A stretch of 64,000 nucleotides of DNA from Arabiibacter massiliensis (GTDB lineage Bacteria > Actinomycetota > Coriobacteriia > Coriobacteriales > Eggerthellaceae): assembly GCF_900169505.1 (NCBI RefSeq), contig NZ_LT827021.1:2697400-2761399 (forward strand), in the 5' to 3' direction. The notes below the pieces were generated by a model that ran no database searches, was not told the origin of the DNA, and saw only the letters and a list, made by a program, of their open reading frames with translations. Both the position numbers and the translations under genes were made by a program. Every line of letters starts with the position of its first letter. The first letter of the stretch is position 1. Of this stretch, positions 8,948-17,099 are shown in pieces.

Positions 8948-10447
8948 TCAGGACGACAGGGCTTCGGTCTCCACGATGTCGATGAGCTCCTGCTGGGAGT
9001 GGATGCCCATTTTCGCGTAGATGTGGCGCACGTGCGTCTTCACGGTGTTGTGCGACAGGAACAGCTTCTCCTGGATGACGGGGCTCGTGCGCCCGCGCGC
9101 GAGCAGGCGCAGCACGTCGCCCTCGCGCGGCGTGAGCGCGAAGCGGGCGATGGCGGCTTCGCAGGCGTCGTCGAGGGTGGGTGACGGCTCGTCTTCGCCA
9201 ACCGCCGCGGCTCCCGCTGCGGCGATGTGCGCCGGCTTCACCCCCTGGATGGTCTCCTCGAAGCTGAAGCCGCGCATCACCACGAAGTTGAACAGCATGA
9301 ACAAAAACGTCACCAGCGCCGACGCCCACAGAAGCGGCGCGAGCTCGTGTGCGCCCAGGCCGCCGATGCCCTGCGCCACGAGCGCGCCGCATCCGATGCC
9401 CAGCCAGTTCGCCGCGAACGCGAACGCCGAGGTGGAGAGCGCGCCCACGGGGTTGCGCGCGCCCACGGCCGCGATGAGGTAGTACGTGAGCACGCTGAAA
9501 CTGTCCGAGCCCGCGTACAGAAGCGCGCTCGAGGCGTGGCGGTCGGCGGCCGCGCCGCCTGCCAGAGCGAGCGGCGCGAGCAGGAACCCCGCGAATACGA
9601 GCAGCGCGGACGCCTGATACAGCGCGTCGGCCGACAGGCGCGCCCGCGCGGCCACCACCACGAAGAACACCACGACCACCGGCGCGAACGAGACGAGCGT
9701 CGCCGTCTGCGAGAGCGCCTCGCCCTGGCTGGCGAACGCGAAGCCGCAGGCGGCGTTGAACAGGAAGATGGACACGTACACAAGGCTCGAGAACGGCAGG
9801 AACGACGAGGGGTTCGTCGCGTCGAGCACCGTGGGCGACTCGCTTGCGCGGATGGTTTCTATTATGCCGTGCACGTGCGGGCGGATGAGCAGGTAGGCGG
9901 GTGCCGTGCAGATGAAGTACAGCACGAGCGCGGCCGCGAGCGGCAGCACGCCTCCGAGCGCGGTCAGCCCGAACTGCACCGCGTACTTCGCCACGAACGC
10001 CGTGGGGATGATCACCATGCTGCGCTTGGGCCCGCGCTTGATGAGCGCAAGGCCCGCAAGCACCGAGAACCATACGGCGCCGATGCCGCCGAAGGGGCTG
10101 CCGAGCGCCACGAGCACGGGGCTTCCCGCGGCCAGGCCGACGTAGAGGAGGGCGAGCCCGCCCGCGAACAGCGCAAGGCAGGCGACCGACCAGGCGCCTT
10201 CGCGCATGGCCGCAGGACGTCGGTACGCCAGCACGGCCACCAGCACCGAGAACGCCGCGCCGCAGTAGGTGGAGATCTCGCGCCCGGCGGGGAAGAGGGC
10301 GGCAAGGCTGGGGAACAGGTAGGCGTTGAGGATGAACGCCGAGATCAGCAGCAAGGCGAGCGACGCGCAGGCGGCGACGTCGGCCGCGCCGAACCGCCAG
10401 CCCGACGGGTTGTCGTCGCGGGTCGCGCCCGGTGCGTCGTCGCGCAT
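8948..10447 (-). CDS. Multi-transmembrane LuxR-family transcriptional regulator
   Basis: 499 residues. Residues about 20-415 form roughly a dozen hydrophobic segments resembling an MFS-like membrane sensor. The C-terminus (about 435-495) is a LuxR/GerE helix-turn-helix (LTPREGDVLRLLARGRTSPVIQEKLFLSHNTVKTHVRHIYAKMG). This architecture is common in Eggerthellaceae, where such regulators often sit beside Tat-exported reductases and are thought to sense small organic substrates. Here it is divergent from the flavoprotein at 10699 and probably controls it. Start ATG 10447 is preceded by GGAGGAGGA. Confidence 0.88.
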   Translation of the reverse strand: MRDDAPGATRDDNPSGWRFGAADVAACASLALLLISAFILNAYLFPSLAALFPAGREISTYCGAAFSVLVAVLAYRRPAAMREGAWSVACLALFAGGLALLYVGLAAGSPVLVALGSPFGGIGAVWFSVLAGLALIKRGPKRSMVIIPTAFVAKYAVQFGLTALGGVLPLAAALVLYFICTAPAYLLIRPHVHGIIETIRASESPTVLDATNPSSFLPFSSLVYVSIFLFNAACGFAFASQGEALSQTATLVSFAPVVVVFFVVVAARARLSADALYQASALLVFAGFLLAPLALAGGAAADRHASSALLYAGSDSFSVLTYYLIAAVGARNPVGALSTSAFAFAANWLGIGCGALVAQGIGGLGAHELAPLLWASALVTFLFMLFNFVVMRGFSFEETIQGVKPAHIAAAGAAAVGEDEPSPTLDDACEAAIARFALTPREGDVLRLLARGRTSPVIQEKLFLSHNTVKTHVRHIYAKMGIHSQQELIDIVETEALSS

Positions 10448-10698
10448 GTCCTCCTCCTTCCGCTGCGATCAAGTGTACTCGAAGTCCTGCGCCGGCGCAT
10501 CGCCCGTCGGCGAAATTCTCTCCGGCGGGCCTCACCCCCAGAAGGCGAGATAGGGGATGGGCCGGCGCGAATCGCCTGTTCGAGCATGCAAAAAGAACTT
10601 CGCGTCCTCGGGGTGAAGCCAAGCGCGTCCGCACGGCGTAGCGTGGGGCCCGTCAAACGCGGCGGCCGAAGGGGCCGTCGGATGCGATTGGAGGGATC

Positions 10699-12411
10699 AT
10701 GCTGAACGACACGACGAAGAGCACCGGGATGTCGCGAAGGGGCTTCTTGGGATTGGGCGCGCTTGCGGCTGCCGGATCCGTCATGGGCCTGGCAGGCTGC
10801 TCGCCGCAGGGGCAGGGCTCCGCGAAGGCGTCCGCGGAGGAGGCCGCCCAAGCCTCCGACGGCGCGCCTGCGTGGCTCGGCGCCGAGCCGGCGGTGGCCG
10901 AGGGCGACATCGTGCGCACCGAGGACACGAAGCTCCTCATCATCGGCGCGGGCACGGCGGGCATGTGCGCGGCCGGTACGGCGAGCGACCTGGGACTCGA
11001 CTTCATCCTGGCCGAGAAGAACGACTCGGTGCAGGAGACGCGCGAGTACCTGGGCATCGTGAACTCGAAGCCCGCGCTCGCCCAGGGCGGCGAGGCCGAC
11101 CCGCTGAAACTGCTCAACGAGCTGACGCGCTACGCTTCCGGCAAGTGCCGCCAGGACGTCGTCAAGGTGTGGATCGACGAGAGCGCCGAGCTGCTGGACT
11201 GGATCGACGCCAAGATGCAGGCCGCCGGCAAGCAGCTGGTGGTGGACATGCCCCCGGCGCACGCCACCGGCGGCACCGACTACTACCTGCCGGTGCTCCA
11301 GCACGTGTGGCTCACGCCCTATGCGCCGCCGATGCGCAACGACGTGCTGCGCACCGCCATCGAGGAGGCGGGCAACCAGATCCGCTTCAAGCACACGCTG
11401 GTGAAGCTCGTGTGCGACGGCGGCAAAGTATCCGGCGCCGTCTTCGACACCGACGAAGGCCTCGTGCAGGTCAACGCCGAGAGCACGCTGCTCGCCACCG
11501 GCGGCTACCCGGCCAATCCCGTCATGATGAGCGCGTTGCAGCCCGCCGCGCTCGGGTGCAGCACCTCGTCGAGCTACGCCATCAACGACGACGGCTTGGG
11601 CCTGCGCGCGGGACTCTGGGCGGGCGGCGTGAAGGACCCTGACCCGTCGCCGATGATCTTCGACCGCGGTGCCGTGGCCCCCGGCGTGGATGCCGGCTAC
11701 GTGGGCGAAGGAGAGAAGGCGGCGCTTCCGGGCACCATCTTCCAGGAGAACATCGGCAGCCAGCCGTTCATGAAGGTGAACCGCAACGGCGTGCGCTTCT
11801 GCAACGAGTCGACGCCCTACGACTTCGTGTGCTTCCAAGCGGGCCAGCAGCCGGGCGGCGTGTGGTGCCAGGTGTTCGACGCGAACGCGCCTGAGGACAT
11901 CCTGCGCTTCTCCACCATCGGCTGCTCGGCGTTCGCCAACCAGATGATGGCCGCAGGGATGCCTATCGAGGAGTTCTGCAAGGTGGCGCTCGAGCAGGGC
12001 GTCATGCAGAAGGCCGACACGCTGGACGAGCTGGCGGGCAAGTTGGGCTTCGAGGGCGAGGCCAAGAAGAGCTTCCTCGCGCAGGCCGAGCGCTACAACG
12101 CGCAGTTCGACGCGCAGAAGGACGACGATTTCGGCAAGGAGGCCTACCGCCTGAGCGCCTTGCGCACGCCGCCGTTCTACGGCTGCTGGTTCGGCGGGTC
12201 GCTGCTCACCACGCTCGACGGCCTGCGCATCGACAAGGACTGCCACGTGCTCGGCGCCGACGACCAGGTGATCGAGGGCCTGTTCGCGGCTGGCGACGTG
12301 TCCGGCAGCTTCTTCAGCGGCAACTACCCCGAGTATCTCGTGGGCTGCGCTTCGGGCCGCTCGTCCGTGCAAGGCCGCCACGTCGCGCGCCTCGTGGCCG
12401 GCGACCTGTAA
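10699..12411 (+). CDS. Tat-exported FAD-dependent reductase, fumarate/urocanate reductase-like
   Basis: 570 residues. The N-terminus is a Tat signal (MSRRGFLGLGALAAAG...MGLAGC, residues 11-34) ending in a lipobox-like LAGC, so it may be an exported lipoprotein. The FAD-binding motif is LLIIGAGTAGMCAAGTASD (about 75-95). Conserved FAD_binding_2 blocks follow: ATGGYPANPVMM, QPFMKVNRNGVRFCNES and the C-terminal GLFAAGDVSGSFFSGNYPEYLVGCASGRSSVQGRHVA. No heme-binding CXXCH is present, so electrons must arrive from a separate membrane donor. Probable role: respiratory reduction of a C=C bond in an organic acceptor. The exact substrate is unknown. GGAGGG precedes the ATG. Confidence 0.87.
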   Translation: MLNDTTKSTGMSRRGFLGLGALAAAGSVMGLAGCSPQGQGSAKASAEEAAQASDGAPAWLGAEPAVAEGDIVRTEDTKLLIIGAGTAGMCAAGTASDLGLDFILAEKNDSVQETREYLGIVNSKPALAQGGEADPLKLLNELTRYASGKCRQDVVKVWIDESAELLDWIDAKMQAAGKQLVVDMPPAHATGGTDYYLPVLQHVWLTPYAPPMRNDVLRTAIEEAGNQIRFKHTLVKLVCDGGKVSGAVFDTDEGLVQVNAESTLLATGGYPANPVMMSALQPAALGCSTSSSYAINDDGLGLRAGLWAGGVKDPDPSPMIFDRGAVAPGVDAGYVGEGEKAALPGTIFQENIGSQPFMKVNRNGVRFCNESTPYDFVCFQAGQQPGGVWCQVFDANAPEDILRFSTIGCSAFANQMMAAGMPIEEFCKVALEQGVMQKADTLDELAGKLGFEGEAKKSFLAQAERYNAQFDAQKDDDFGKEAYRLSALRTPPFYGCWFGGSLLTTLDGLRIDKDCHVLGADDQVIEGLFAAGDVSGSFFSGNYPEYLVGCASGRSSVQGRHVARLVAGDL

Positions 12412-12433
12412 AACGGGAATCCCTCCAGCATGC

Positions 12434-12461
12434 GGGAAGGCGGCCTCTCGGTCGCCTTCCC
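12434..12461 (+). terminator. Terminator-like hairpin after the flavoprotein gene
   Basis: GGGAAGGCG - GCCTCTCGGT - CGCCTTCCC, a 9-bp stem 22 nt after the stop codon, followed by only a weak T-run (TTCGCG). Confidence 0.5.
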
Positions 12462-12542
12462 TTCGCGCATCGGCCGCTCAAAGTCGCTCTCGCTACCTTC
12501 TGCCGCGGCCTGCCCTATGATGCGCGGTGCCGTCTATTCCCG

Positions 12543-12570
12543 CCCCGCCGCGCCCCAGTGCGCGGCGGGG
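12543..12570. terminator. GC-rich hairpin between convergent genes
   Basis: CCCCGCCGCG - CCCCAGTG - CGCGGCGGGG, a 10-bp perfect stem 14 nt beyond the stop of hsp20 on the minus strand. No clear U-tract in either direction, so termination efficiency is uncertain. Confidence 0.45.
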
Positions 12571-12583
12571 TTGCCTCGCTAAT

Positions 12584-13048
12584 CTAGCCCTCGATGGCGA
12601 TGGTCTTCTTCTCTTCCAGCTTGGGCTGCTCCTGCTTCTTCGGCACGGCGATCTTCAGCACGCCGTCCTCGAACTTCGCCTTGATGTCGTCTTCCTCGAT
12701 GTCCTCGCCCACGTAGAACGTGCGGCTGCACTTGCCGCTGAAGCGCTCCTTGCGCACATAGGTGCCCTTCTCGTCCTTGTCCTCGGTCTCGGACTGCGTC
12801 TGCGCGTCGATGGTGAGGTAGCCGTCCTTGAGCTCGGCGTTCACGTCCTCCTTCTTGAAGCCCGGCAGATCGATGGTCAGCTCGAAGCCGGCGTCCGTCT
12901 CCTTGATGTCCGTGCGCATGAGCGTGGGCGCCATCTTCTGCATGCCCTGGATGGGGGCGGTGGCGGCGTCCAAGAACGCGTCGAACGGGTCGGACATGAG
13001 CTCGCTCAGCAGGTTGCGGCTCCTCCGCATGGGTACCATCATTGCCAT
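12584..13048 (-). CDS. hsp20: Small heat-shock protein, Hsp20/alpha-crystallin family
   Basis: 154 residues. The alpha-crystallin domain spans about residues 40-140: MRTDIKETDAGFELTIDLPGFKKEDVNAEL at its start, and FEDGVLKIAVPKK with a V-x-I-like C-terminal tail (KTIAIEG). The variable N-terminus is MAMMVPMRRSRNLLSELMSDPFDAF. It is an ATP-independent holdase that binds unfolding proteins. I chose the ATG at 13048 because GGAG is 9 nt upstream; the ATG at 13057 abuts that GGAG directly. Transcribed from a consensus promoter overlapped by a CIRCE operator, so it should be HrcA-controlled. Confidence 0.95.
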   Translation of the reverse strand: MAMMVPMRRSRNLLSELMSDPFDAFLDAATAPIQGMQKMAPTLMRTDIKETDAGFELTIDLPGFKKEDVNAELKDGYLTIDAQTQSETEDKDEKGTYVRKERFSGKCSRTFYVGEDIEEDDIKAKFEDGVLKIAVPKKQEQPKLEEKKTIAIEG

Positions 13049-13134
13049 TCTGATCATCTCCGTTTCGTCGTGGGGAGCAGGTTTGTGAGAGAAAACCTGC
13101 GTCCCTCTCTATCCGATTTCCTGTGTACGCTCAT

Positions 13135-13177
13135 GTTATACTTCCGTATATTAGCACTGTCAAGTTGAGAGTGCTAA
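13135..13177 (-). promoter_or_regulatory. hsp20 promoter overlapped by a CIRCE (HrcA) operator
   Basis: 13151-13177 reads TTAGCACTG-N9-GAGTGCTAA, the 27-bp CIRCE architecture with one mismatch (C to G at the ninth base). Within it, on the minus strand, TTGACA (13163-13158) is followed after exactly 17 nt by TATAAC (13140-13135). Bound HrcA would cover the -35 element. Confidence 0.92.
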
Positions 13178-13425
13178 AAGTTACGGTTCTGTCAACTTTG
13201 TCGGCTTGCCGATCGCCGACGCCTTCAAAGCGAATGCTACAGGGGGAAGCAACTTCCGCCCCTGGCGTTCGCGACCAGGGCGAGAAGCGAAACGCCGCCG
13301 AAAGCCGTTCGTCAAACGGCCGAACGAGCGGCGACTCGACGGGCAACTTCATCGCGTGGGTAAACGAGTGCTTGAGGTAGGAAACGATGCTCTATACTGG
13401 TGCGTTGACGTAGAAAGGACGCACC
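13178..13425. other. Intergenic region between hsp20 and the phosphodiesterase gene
   Basis: No convincing ORF. Towards the right end a possible plus-strand promoter is seen: TTGAGG at 13372-13377 and TATACT at 13393-13398, with a short 15-nt spacer, followed by GAAAGGA and the ATG at 13426. Confidence 0.35.
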
Positions 13426-13956
13426 ATGACCGTCATCGGCCTCATATCCGACACGCACGGGCGCCTGTCCGACGAGGCGCTGGCCGCCATGGCCGACGTC
13501 GACCACATCATCCACGCGGGCGACATCGGCGGGCCCGACATCCTGCACGCGCTGGAGGCGCTCGCGCCCACCACGGCGGTGCTCGGCAACAACGACTTCG
13601 ACGAGTACGGCTCGAAGGTGGGGCGGTTCGCGCATCCGGTCATCGACGGCGTGCGTTTCCTGGTGGCGCACTACCCGCGCGACGTGCGCATCGGCTTCAA
13701 CGGCTGCGCGGGCCTGGCGGCGGGCGATCCCATCCCGCAGGTGTGCGTGCACGGCCACACCCACGTGCCCGAGCTGCTGTGCGGCAAGGATGCGCGGCCG
13801 GCCGACTACTTCCTGTGTCCCGGCGCGGTGTTTCGCCCGCGTGGCGATTTCCCGCGTTGCGTGGGGAAGATGGAGGTGGCCGACGGACGGGTGCTCGGCG
13901 TGCGTATCGAGACGATGAGCGGGAAAGTGCTGATGAGCGCAGGAGCGGGGGCGTAG
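13426..13956 (+). CDS. Metallophosphoesterase, YfcE/MJ0936 type
   Basis: 176 residues with all calcineurin-like metal motifs in order: SDTH at residues 8-11 (D9, H11), HAGDIGG, LGNND and the late VHGHTH. Size and motifs match the YfcE/MJ0936 subfamily of small manganese-dependent phosphodiesterases, which hydrolyse phosphodiester bonds in nucleotides in vitro; the physiological substrate is usually unknown. GAAAGGA lies 8 nt before the start. The next gene begins 5 nt after its stop, so the two are probably co-transcribed. Confidence 0.9.
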   Translation: MTVIGLISDTHGRLSDEALAAMADVDHIIHAGDIGGPDILHALEALAPTTAVLGNNDFDEYGSKVGRFAHPVIDGVRFLVAHYPRDVRIGFNGCAGLAAGDPIPQVCVHGHTHVPELLCGKDARPADYFLCPGAVFRPRGDFPRCVGKMEVADGRVLGVRIETMSGKVLMSAGAGA

Positions 13957-13961
13957 GGCGC

Positions 13962-14729
13962 ATGGCGGACAAGCTTTCCTCGCTTCTGCGGGACAAGAAC
14001 GTGCAGCGCGCTCTGGGCGATGCGGTGAAGGCCTCCGGCAACGGGCCCACGGGCAAGGTGCTGGGACTTCTGCTGGCGCTCGTGCTGGCGGGGGTGGTGT
14101 GGGTCGGCTCGCAGCTGCCCGCACTGACCCCGCCCGCCGAGGACGGGTCGCCGGCAGCTTCTGCGGACGGCGGCGGTGCGGGCGCTGCCGTGTCCGATGC
14201 CGCGCGCCAGGCAGCCGAGCGCGATGCGGCCCGGGGGTCGTCCACGCAGCGGGGGCATCTGGATCCGGCCACGTTCGACCAGGTGACGGTGCGCCACGTG
14301 GTGGACGGCGACACGCTGGCGGTGGAGATGCCCGACGGCAGCCACGAGTCGGTGCGCTTCGTGGGTCTGGACACGCCCGAGAGCGTCGCTCCCGAGGAAG
14401 AGCGCAACTGCGAGGAGGGCGTGCAGGCGTCCGACCACATGAAGAGCCTGGTGGGGAAGGGTGACACGCTGTGGCTCCAGTACGACACCAGTGTTACCGA
14501 CAAGTACGGCCGCCCGCTCGCTTACGTGTGGAACCAGCTTCCCGCCAGTGCCCAGGAGGCCGACGACCCCGCGTTCATCGCGCAGCACATGCTGAACGCC
14601 ATCCAGGTGATCGACGGCTACGGTCAGGCGAGGACCTACCGCCCCGACACCTACCACGACGGCCTGTTCGCCCAATGGGGCGCCGAAGCCCTCGCCGACG
14701 CCCGCGGCGTCACCCACAAGTGGGCGTGA
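13962..14729 (+). CDS. Membrane-anchored or exported thermonuclease (SNase-like)
   Basis: 255 residues. One transmembrane or signal helix lies at about 33-50 (VLGLLLALVLAGVVWVGSQLP). A low-complexity Ala/Gly-rich linker follows. The staphylococcal-nuclease fold starts near residue 105 (VTVRHVVDGDTLAVEMPDGSHESVRFVGLDTPE), containing the active-site Asp, Arg and Glu pattern; KYGRPLAYVW follows later. It probably cleaves DNA/RNA outside the membrane with Ca2+. The start follows the phosphodiesterase stop by 5 nt. I chose ATG 13962 because the upstream extension of this frame overlaps the phosphodiesterase gene. Confidence 0.87.
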   Translation: MADKLSSLLRDKNVQRALGDAVKASGNGPTGKVLGLLLALVLAGVVWVGSQLPALTPPAEDGSPAASADGGGAGAAVSDAARQAAERDAARGSSTQRGHLDPATFDQVTVRHVVDGDTLAVEMPDGSHESVRFVGLDTPESVAPEEERNCEEGVQASDHMKSLVGKGDTLWLQYDTSVTDKYGRPLAYVWNQLPASAQEADDPAFIAQHMLNAIQVIDGYGQARTYRPDTYHDGLFAQWGAEALADARGVTHKWA

Positions 14730-14770
14730 CACGCGTTCTAGCTAGCCTCTGACCTGGGGTGCTGGGAACT

Positions 14771-14901
14771 CGCTTGATTTCCGCTTGAAATGCGCTTGAA
14801 TCCCGCTTGATTCGCGATGGAAGCACGTGGTGTTTCCGCTGGATCCATGCAAGAATCGAGCGCATTTTCGCTGGTCGCACGCCATGTATGCGCTAGATAG
14901 G
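14771..14901 (+). repeat. Array of degenerate 11-bp direct repeats upstream of the JAB-domain gene
   Basis: Four clear units run with an exact 11-bp period from 14771: CGCTTGATTTC, CGCTTGAAATG, CGCTTGAATCC, CGCTTGATTCG. Degenerate units continue (CGCTGGATCCA at 14837, CGCTAGATAGG at 14891) down to TTACACT at about 14906-14912, a possible -10. The same array type with the same promoter-proximal sequence stands before the Tad pilus locus (34873-35015). An 11-bp period is about one helical turn, so proteins bound to successive units would lie on one face of the DNA. Confidence 0.8.
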
Positions 14902-14950
14902 CTCGTTACACTGGAAGGATGTCGACAATCCTTTCATGTAGGGAGTTGTT

Positions 14951-15541
14951 TTGAAGTGCGACGAATCTTTGGTGCCGATGCACGGGAGCGTTACCAGCTT
15001 CTCGGTTTCACCTGCGGTGAACACGAAGAGCTTTCACGACGCGTTCGAATCCATGCCCGCTCCTCGAAAAGTTTGTCAGAGCATCTACGAGCAGACCGGC
15101 CGTATCTTGAGCGCGACGAACAACGCCGAGTGCGAGCATATGGCCGCGGTGAACGCCCGGACCGGCGAGCTCGTGGCCGACAACTTGGGACGCCCGCCGG
15201 TCCGAGGAAAAACAGGGTTCAACGCTGGTGAGCTGGAAAGGGCTCTCGCCTGCCCTGACGGCGTGATCCTCGTTCACAACCATCCGGCCAGCAAGCCGCC
15301 CTCCTACCGCGATGTTCATACGGCGGCCTCCTACTCTTGCATAGTCGCTTCGGTAATCGTCGGCCACGACGCCAGCGTGTGGTGGGTTGCCGTGAGGGAC
15401 GTCGGCATTGCCAGCAAGTTGGAGAGTCATTACAATGATTTCAAAGACGTGATGGGCGATTACGCTGAAGTGAAAGCACTGCGAATGGTGCTCAATGATC
15501 CAAAAGCCAAAAAATCATTCGATTGGAGGTGCATGCGCTAA
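14951..15541 (+). CDS. JAB/JAMM-domain protein (RadC-like fold)
   Basis: 196 residues from a TTG start with GGGAG 6 nt upstream (ATG 14978 is an alternative). A JAMM metal signature is visible near residues 115-128: LVHNHPASKPPSYRDV, i.e. HxHP...S..D, in a context (NTGELVADNLGRPP...HNHP) like RadC/JAB-domain proteins. Metal-dependent isopeptidase or nuclease-related activity is possible; RadC itself has no proven biochemical role. The protein lacks the N-terminal helix-hairpin-helix of full RadC. It overlaps the next small gene by 1 nt. The upstream 11-bp repeat array shared with the Tad locus implies a common regulator. Confidence 0.65.
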   Translation: MKCDESLVPMHGSVTSFSVSPAVNTKSFHDAFESMPAPRKVCQSIYEQTGRILSATNNAECEHMAAVNARTGELVADNLGRPPVRGKTGFNAGELERALACPDGVILVHNHPASKPPSYRDVHTAASYSCIVASVIVGHDASVWWVAVRDVGIASKLESHYNDFKDVMGDYAEVKALRMVLNDPKAKKSFDWRCMR

Positions 15542-15726
15542 TGGAAGAGAAGCTCTACATGGTCATGGACGACACGAACAACATCTACGACTTCGACGAG
15601 ATTCCCGATGTCCCGCCTGAACTTGAGGCGAGGGCCTACCGAAACGCCGAAAAGGCCTACCAGGAGGCGAAGCGCAAGCGCCTTGCTGAGGAAGCTGCGG
15701 AAGCGCGCAAAGTCGCTCTCGGCTAA
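15541..15726 (+). CDS. Small acidic/helical hypothetical protein, partner of the JAB protein
   Basis: 61 residues, starting MEEKLYMVMDDTNNIYDFDE and ending in a charged helix of about 35 residues (ELEARAYRNAEKAYQEAKRK) likely to form a coiled coil. The ATG overlaps the TAA of the JAB gene by one base and GGAGG lies 11 nt upstream, so translation is probably coupled. No family recognised. Two-gene cassettes of this size can be mobile or host-defence remnants, but nothing in the sequence proves that. Confidence 0.6.
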   Translation: MEEKLYMVMDDTNNIYDFDEIPDVPPELEARAYRNAEKAYQEAKRKRLAEEAAEARKVALG

Positions 15727-15733
15727 AACTGTT

Positions 15734-16294
15734 TCAGCACACCTGCGCGAGCTCGCCGGTGATGGAGTCCATCACGTAGCCGCTCACGCGCACGCGCGGT
15801 GGCATGACGGGGTGGTTGCGTACCATGTCGACGCTCTTGCGCACGGCCTCCTCGGTGTCGCCGAAGCCCGCGAGCCATTTGTCGAAGTCGATGCCGCAGT
15901 GCCGCGCGAACTCGATGCGCTCGGCGCTCACGCCCAGGCGCTCCATGTTCGCCACCATCTCCTTGCCGCTCATGTGCTGCGCGCCGCAATTCGTGTGCGC
16001 CACGATCATGACGTCCTCCACGCCCAGCTCGCACACGGCTATCAGCAGCGAGCGCATCACGCTGCCGAAGGGGTGCGCCACCTCGGCGCCCGCCACTTTG
16101 ATGATCTTCGCGTCGCCGTTCTTCAGGCCGAGCGCCGCCGCCAGAAGCTCGGTGAGGCGCGTGTCCATGCATGACACGATGGCCAGCTTTTTGTCGGGGT
16201 ACTTGTCGGTGGCGTAGCGCTCGTACTCGCCGCGCTCGACGAACGCGCGGTTGTGCGCGAGGATGCCTTCAACGGTAGGGGAGGTTATGTTCAT
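15734..16294 (-). CDS. Beta-class carbonic anhydrase
   Basis: 186 residues from ATG 16294 (GAAGG upstream). The zinc-binding and catalytic pattern is complete: CMDTR with C42, D44 and R46, then HTNCG with H100 and C103. It interconverts CO2 and bicarbonate in the cytoplasm and would supply carboxylation reactions. The longer upstream frame (to 16537) runs through a terminator and a parS site and is not part of the gene. A possible TATCAT -10 lies at 16326-16321. Confidence 0.92.
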   Translation of the reverse strand: MNITSPTVEGILAHNRAFVERGEYERYATDKYPDKKLAIVSCMDTRLTELLAAALGLKNGDAKIIKVAGAEVAHPFGSVMRSLLIAVCELGVEDVMIVAHTNCGAQHMSGKEMVANMERLGVSAERIEFARHCGIDFDKWLAGFGDTEEAVRKSVDMVRNHPVMPPRVRVSGYVMDSITGELAQVC

Positions 16295-16351
16295 GGATGC
16301 CTTCTTTCGTGTGGGTCCCCATGATAGCGCAACAGCGCGTGCGCGAACGAA

Positions 16352-16367
16352 TGTTTCACGTGAAACA
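16352..16367. promoter_or_regulatory. parS: parS site (ParB/Spo0J binding)
   Basis: TGTTTCACGTGAAACA is an exact 16-bp match to the chromosomal parS consensus. It lies in the intergenic space upstream of the carbonic-anhydrase gene. Two more perfect copies lie at 63240 and 63532. Confidence 0.93.
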
Positions 16368-16393
16368 CCGATGCGGCCAGCGCCGCGCACGCA

Positions 16394-16422
16394 AAACGGC
16401 CGCCCGGGCGGGGCGGCCGTTT
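16394..16422 (-). terminator. Rho-independent terminator of the rubrerythrin gene
   Basis: AAACGGCCGCCC - GGGCG - GGGCGGCCGTTT, a perfect 12-bp stem flanked by A on one side and T on the other. On the minus strand the stem ends in GTTTTGCG, 25 nt after the rubrerythrin stop. Confidence 0.8.
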
Positions 16423-16446
16423 CAGCAAGCAACGGGGACGAGCGGC

Positions 16447-17049
16447 TTAGAACGCGGTGAAGGAGGCCTTCGGGCAGAAGCAGATGGGGCACTTCTCGAA
16501 ATCCTCGCCCTTGTGGATGTAGCCGCAGATGGGGCACAGGTAGAACGTGTCGTCGTCGGCGGCGTCCAGGTCGTTGTAGGCGGCCAGGTAGCGCTCGGCA
16601 TGCACGGACTCGGCCAGCTTGGCGCGGGTGAACACCTGCACGGCCTTGGCGTTGCCCTCCTCCTGGGCCTTCGCGATGAACGCCGGGTACATGTCGGAGG
16701 TCTCGAAGATCTCGCCCTGAGCGCCGGAGATGAGGTTCAGGTCGGTCTGAGCGCCCTCGGCCTCAGGGGCGGCCGGCTTCTCGAAACCGGGCTCCATCTC
16801 GGCGACGAGCGCGTACTCGAGGCCGATGTGGATCTGCTCGGCGGCGCTGGTGGCCTCGAACAGGCGGGCGATCTGGTCGTAGCCCTGCTCCTTGGCGGCC
16901 TTAGCGAAGGCGGCGTACTTGGCGGAGGCGCCGGTCTCGCCGGAGATGGCGGCCTTCAGGTTCTCAAGCGTGGTGCCGACCTCGCAGGTGCCGAAGCCGT
17001 TCATGTTCGTGCAGTTGTCAGCGGTGGGGATAGCGTCGCGAAGCTTCAT
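16447..17049 (-). CDS. Rubrerythrin-type peroxide reductase
   Basis: 200 residues. Ferritin-like diiron ligands are visible: GETGA with E38, EQIH with E71/H74 and ESVH with E147/H150. The C-terminal rubredoxin-like iron site has two Cys pairs (LCPICGY at 171-177 and CPICF at 187-191). The N-terminus has an extra Cys pair (DNCTNMNGFGTC, C13 and C22) before the ferritin fold, which is not usual. It reduces hydrogen peroxide to water in the anaerobic cytoplasm. A perfect Fur/PerR-type palindrome (17100-17122) sits just upstream of the ribosome-binding region, so expression should respond to iron or peroxide. Confidence 0.92.
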   Translation of the reverse strand: MKLRDAIPTADNCTNMNGFGTCEVGTTLENLKAAISGETGASAKYAAFAKAAKEQGYDQIARLFEATSAAEQIHIGLEYALVAEMEPGFEKPAAPEAEGAQTDLNLISGAQGEIFETSDMYPAFIAKAQEEGNAKAVQVFTRAKLAESVHAERYLAAYNDLDAADDDTFYLCPICGYIHKGEDFEKCPICFCPKASFTAF

Positions 17050-17099
17050 CTGTGCATACTCCTTCTCGTCTTACGTTGCCTTGTGTGCCCTTGTTTCTC

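Noticed and set aside
14827..15231. 134-codon frame across the repeat array into the JAB gene
   Set aside because: Lies in the wrong frame relative to the JAB domain and starts inside the repeat array.
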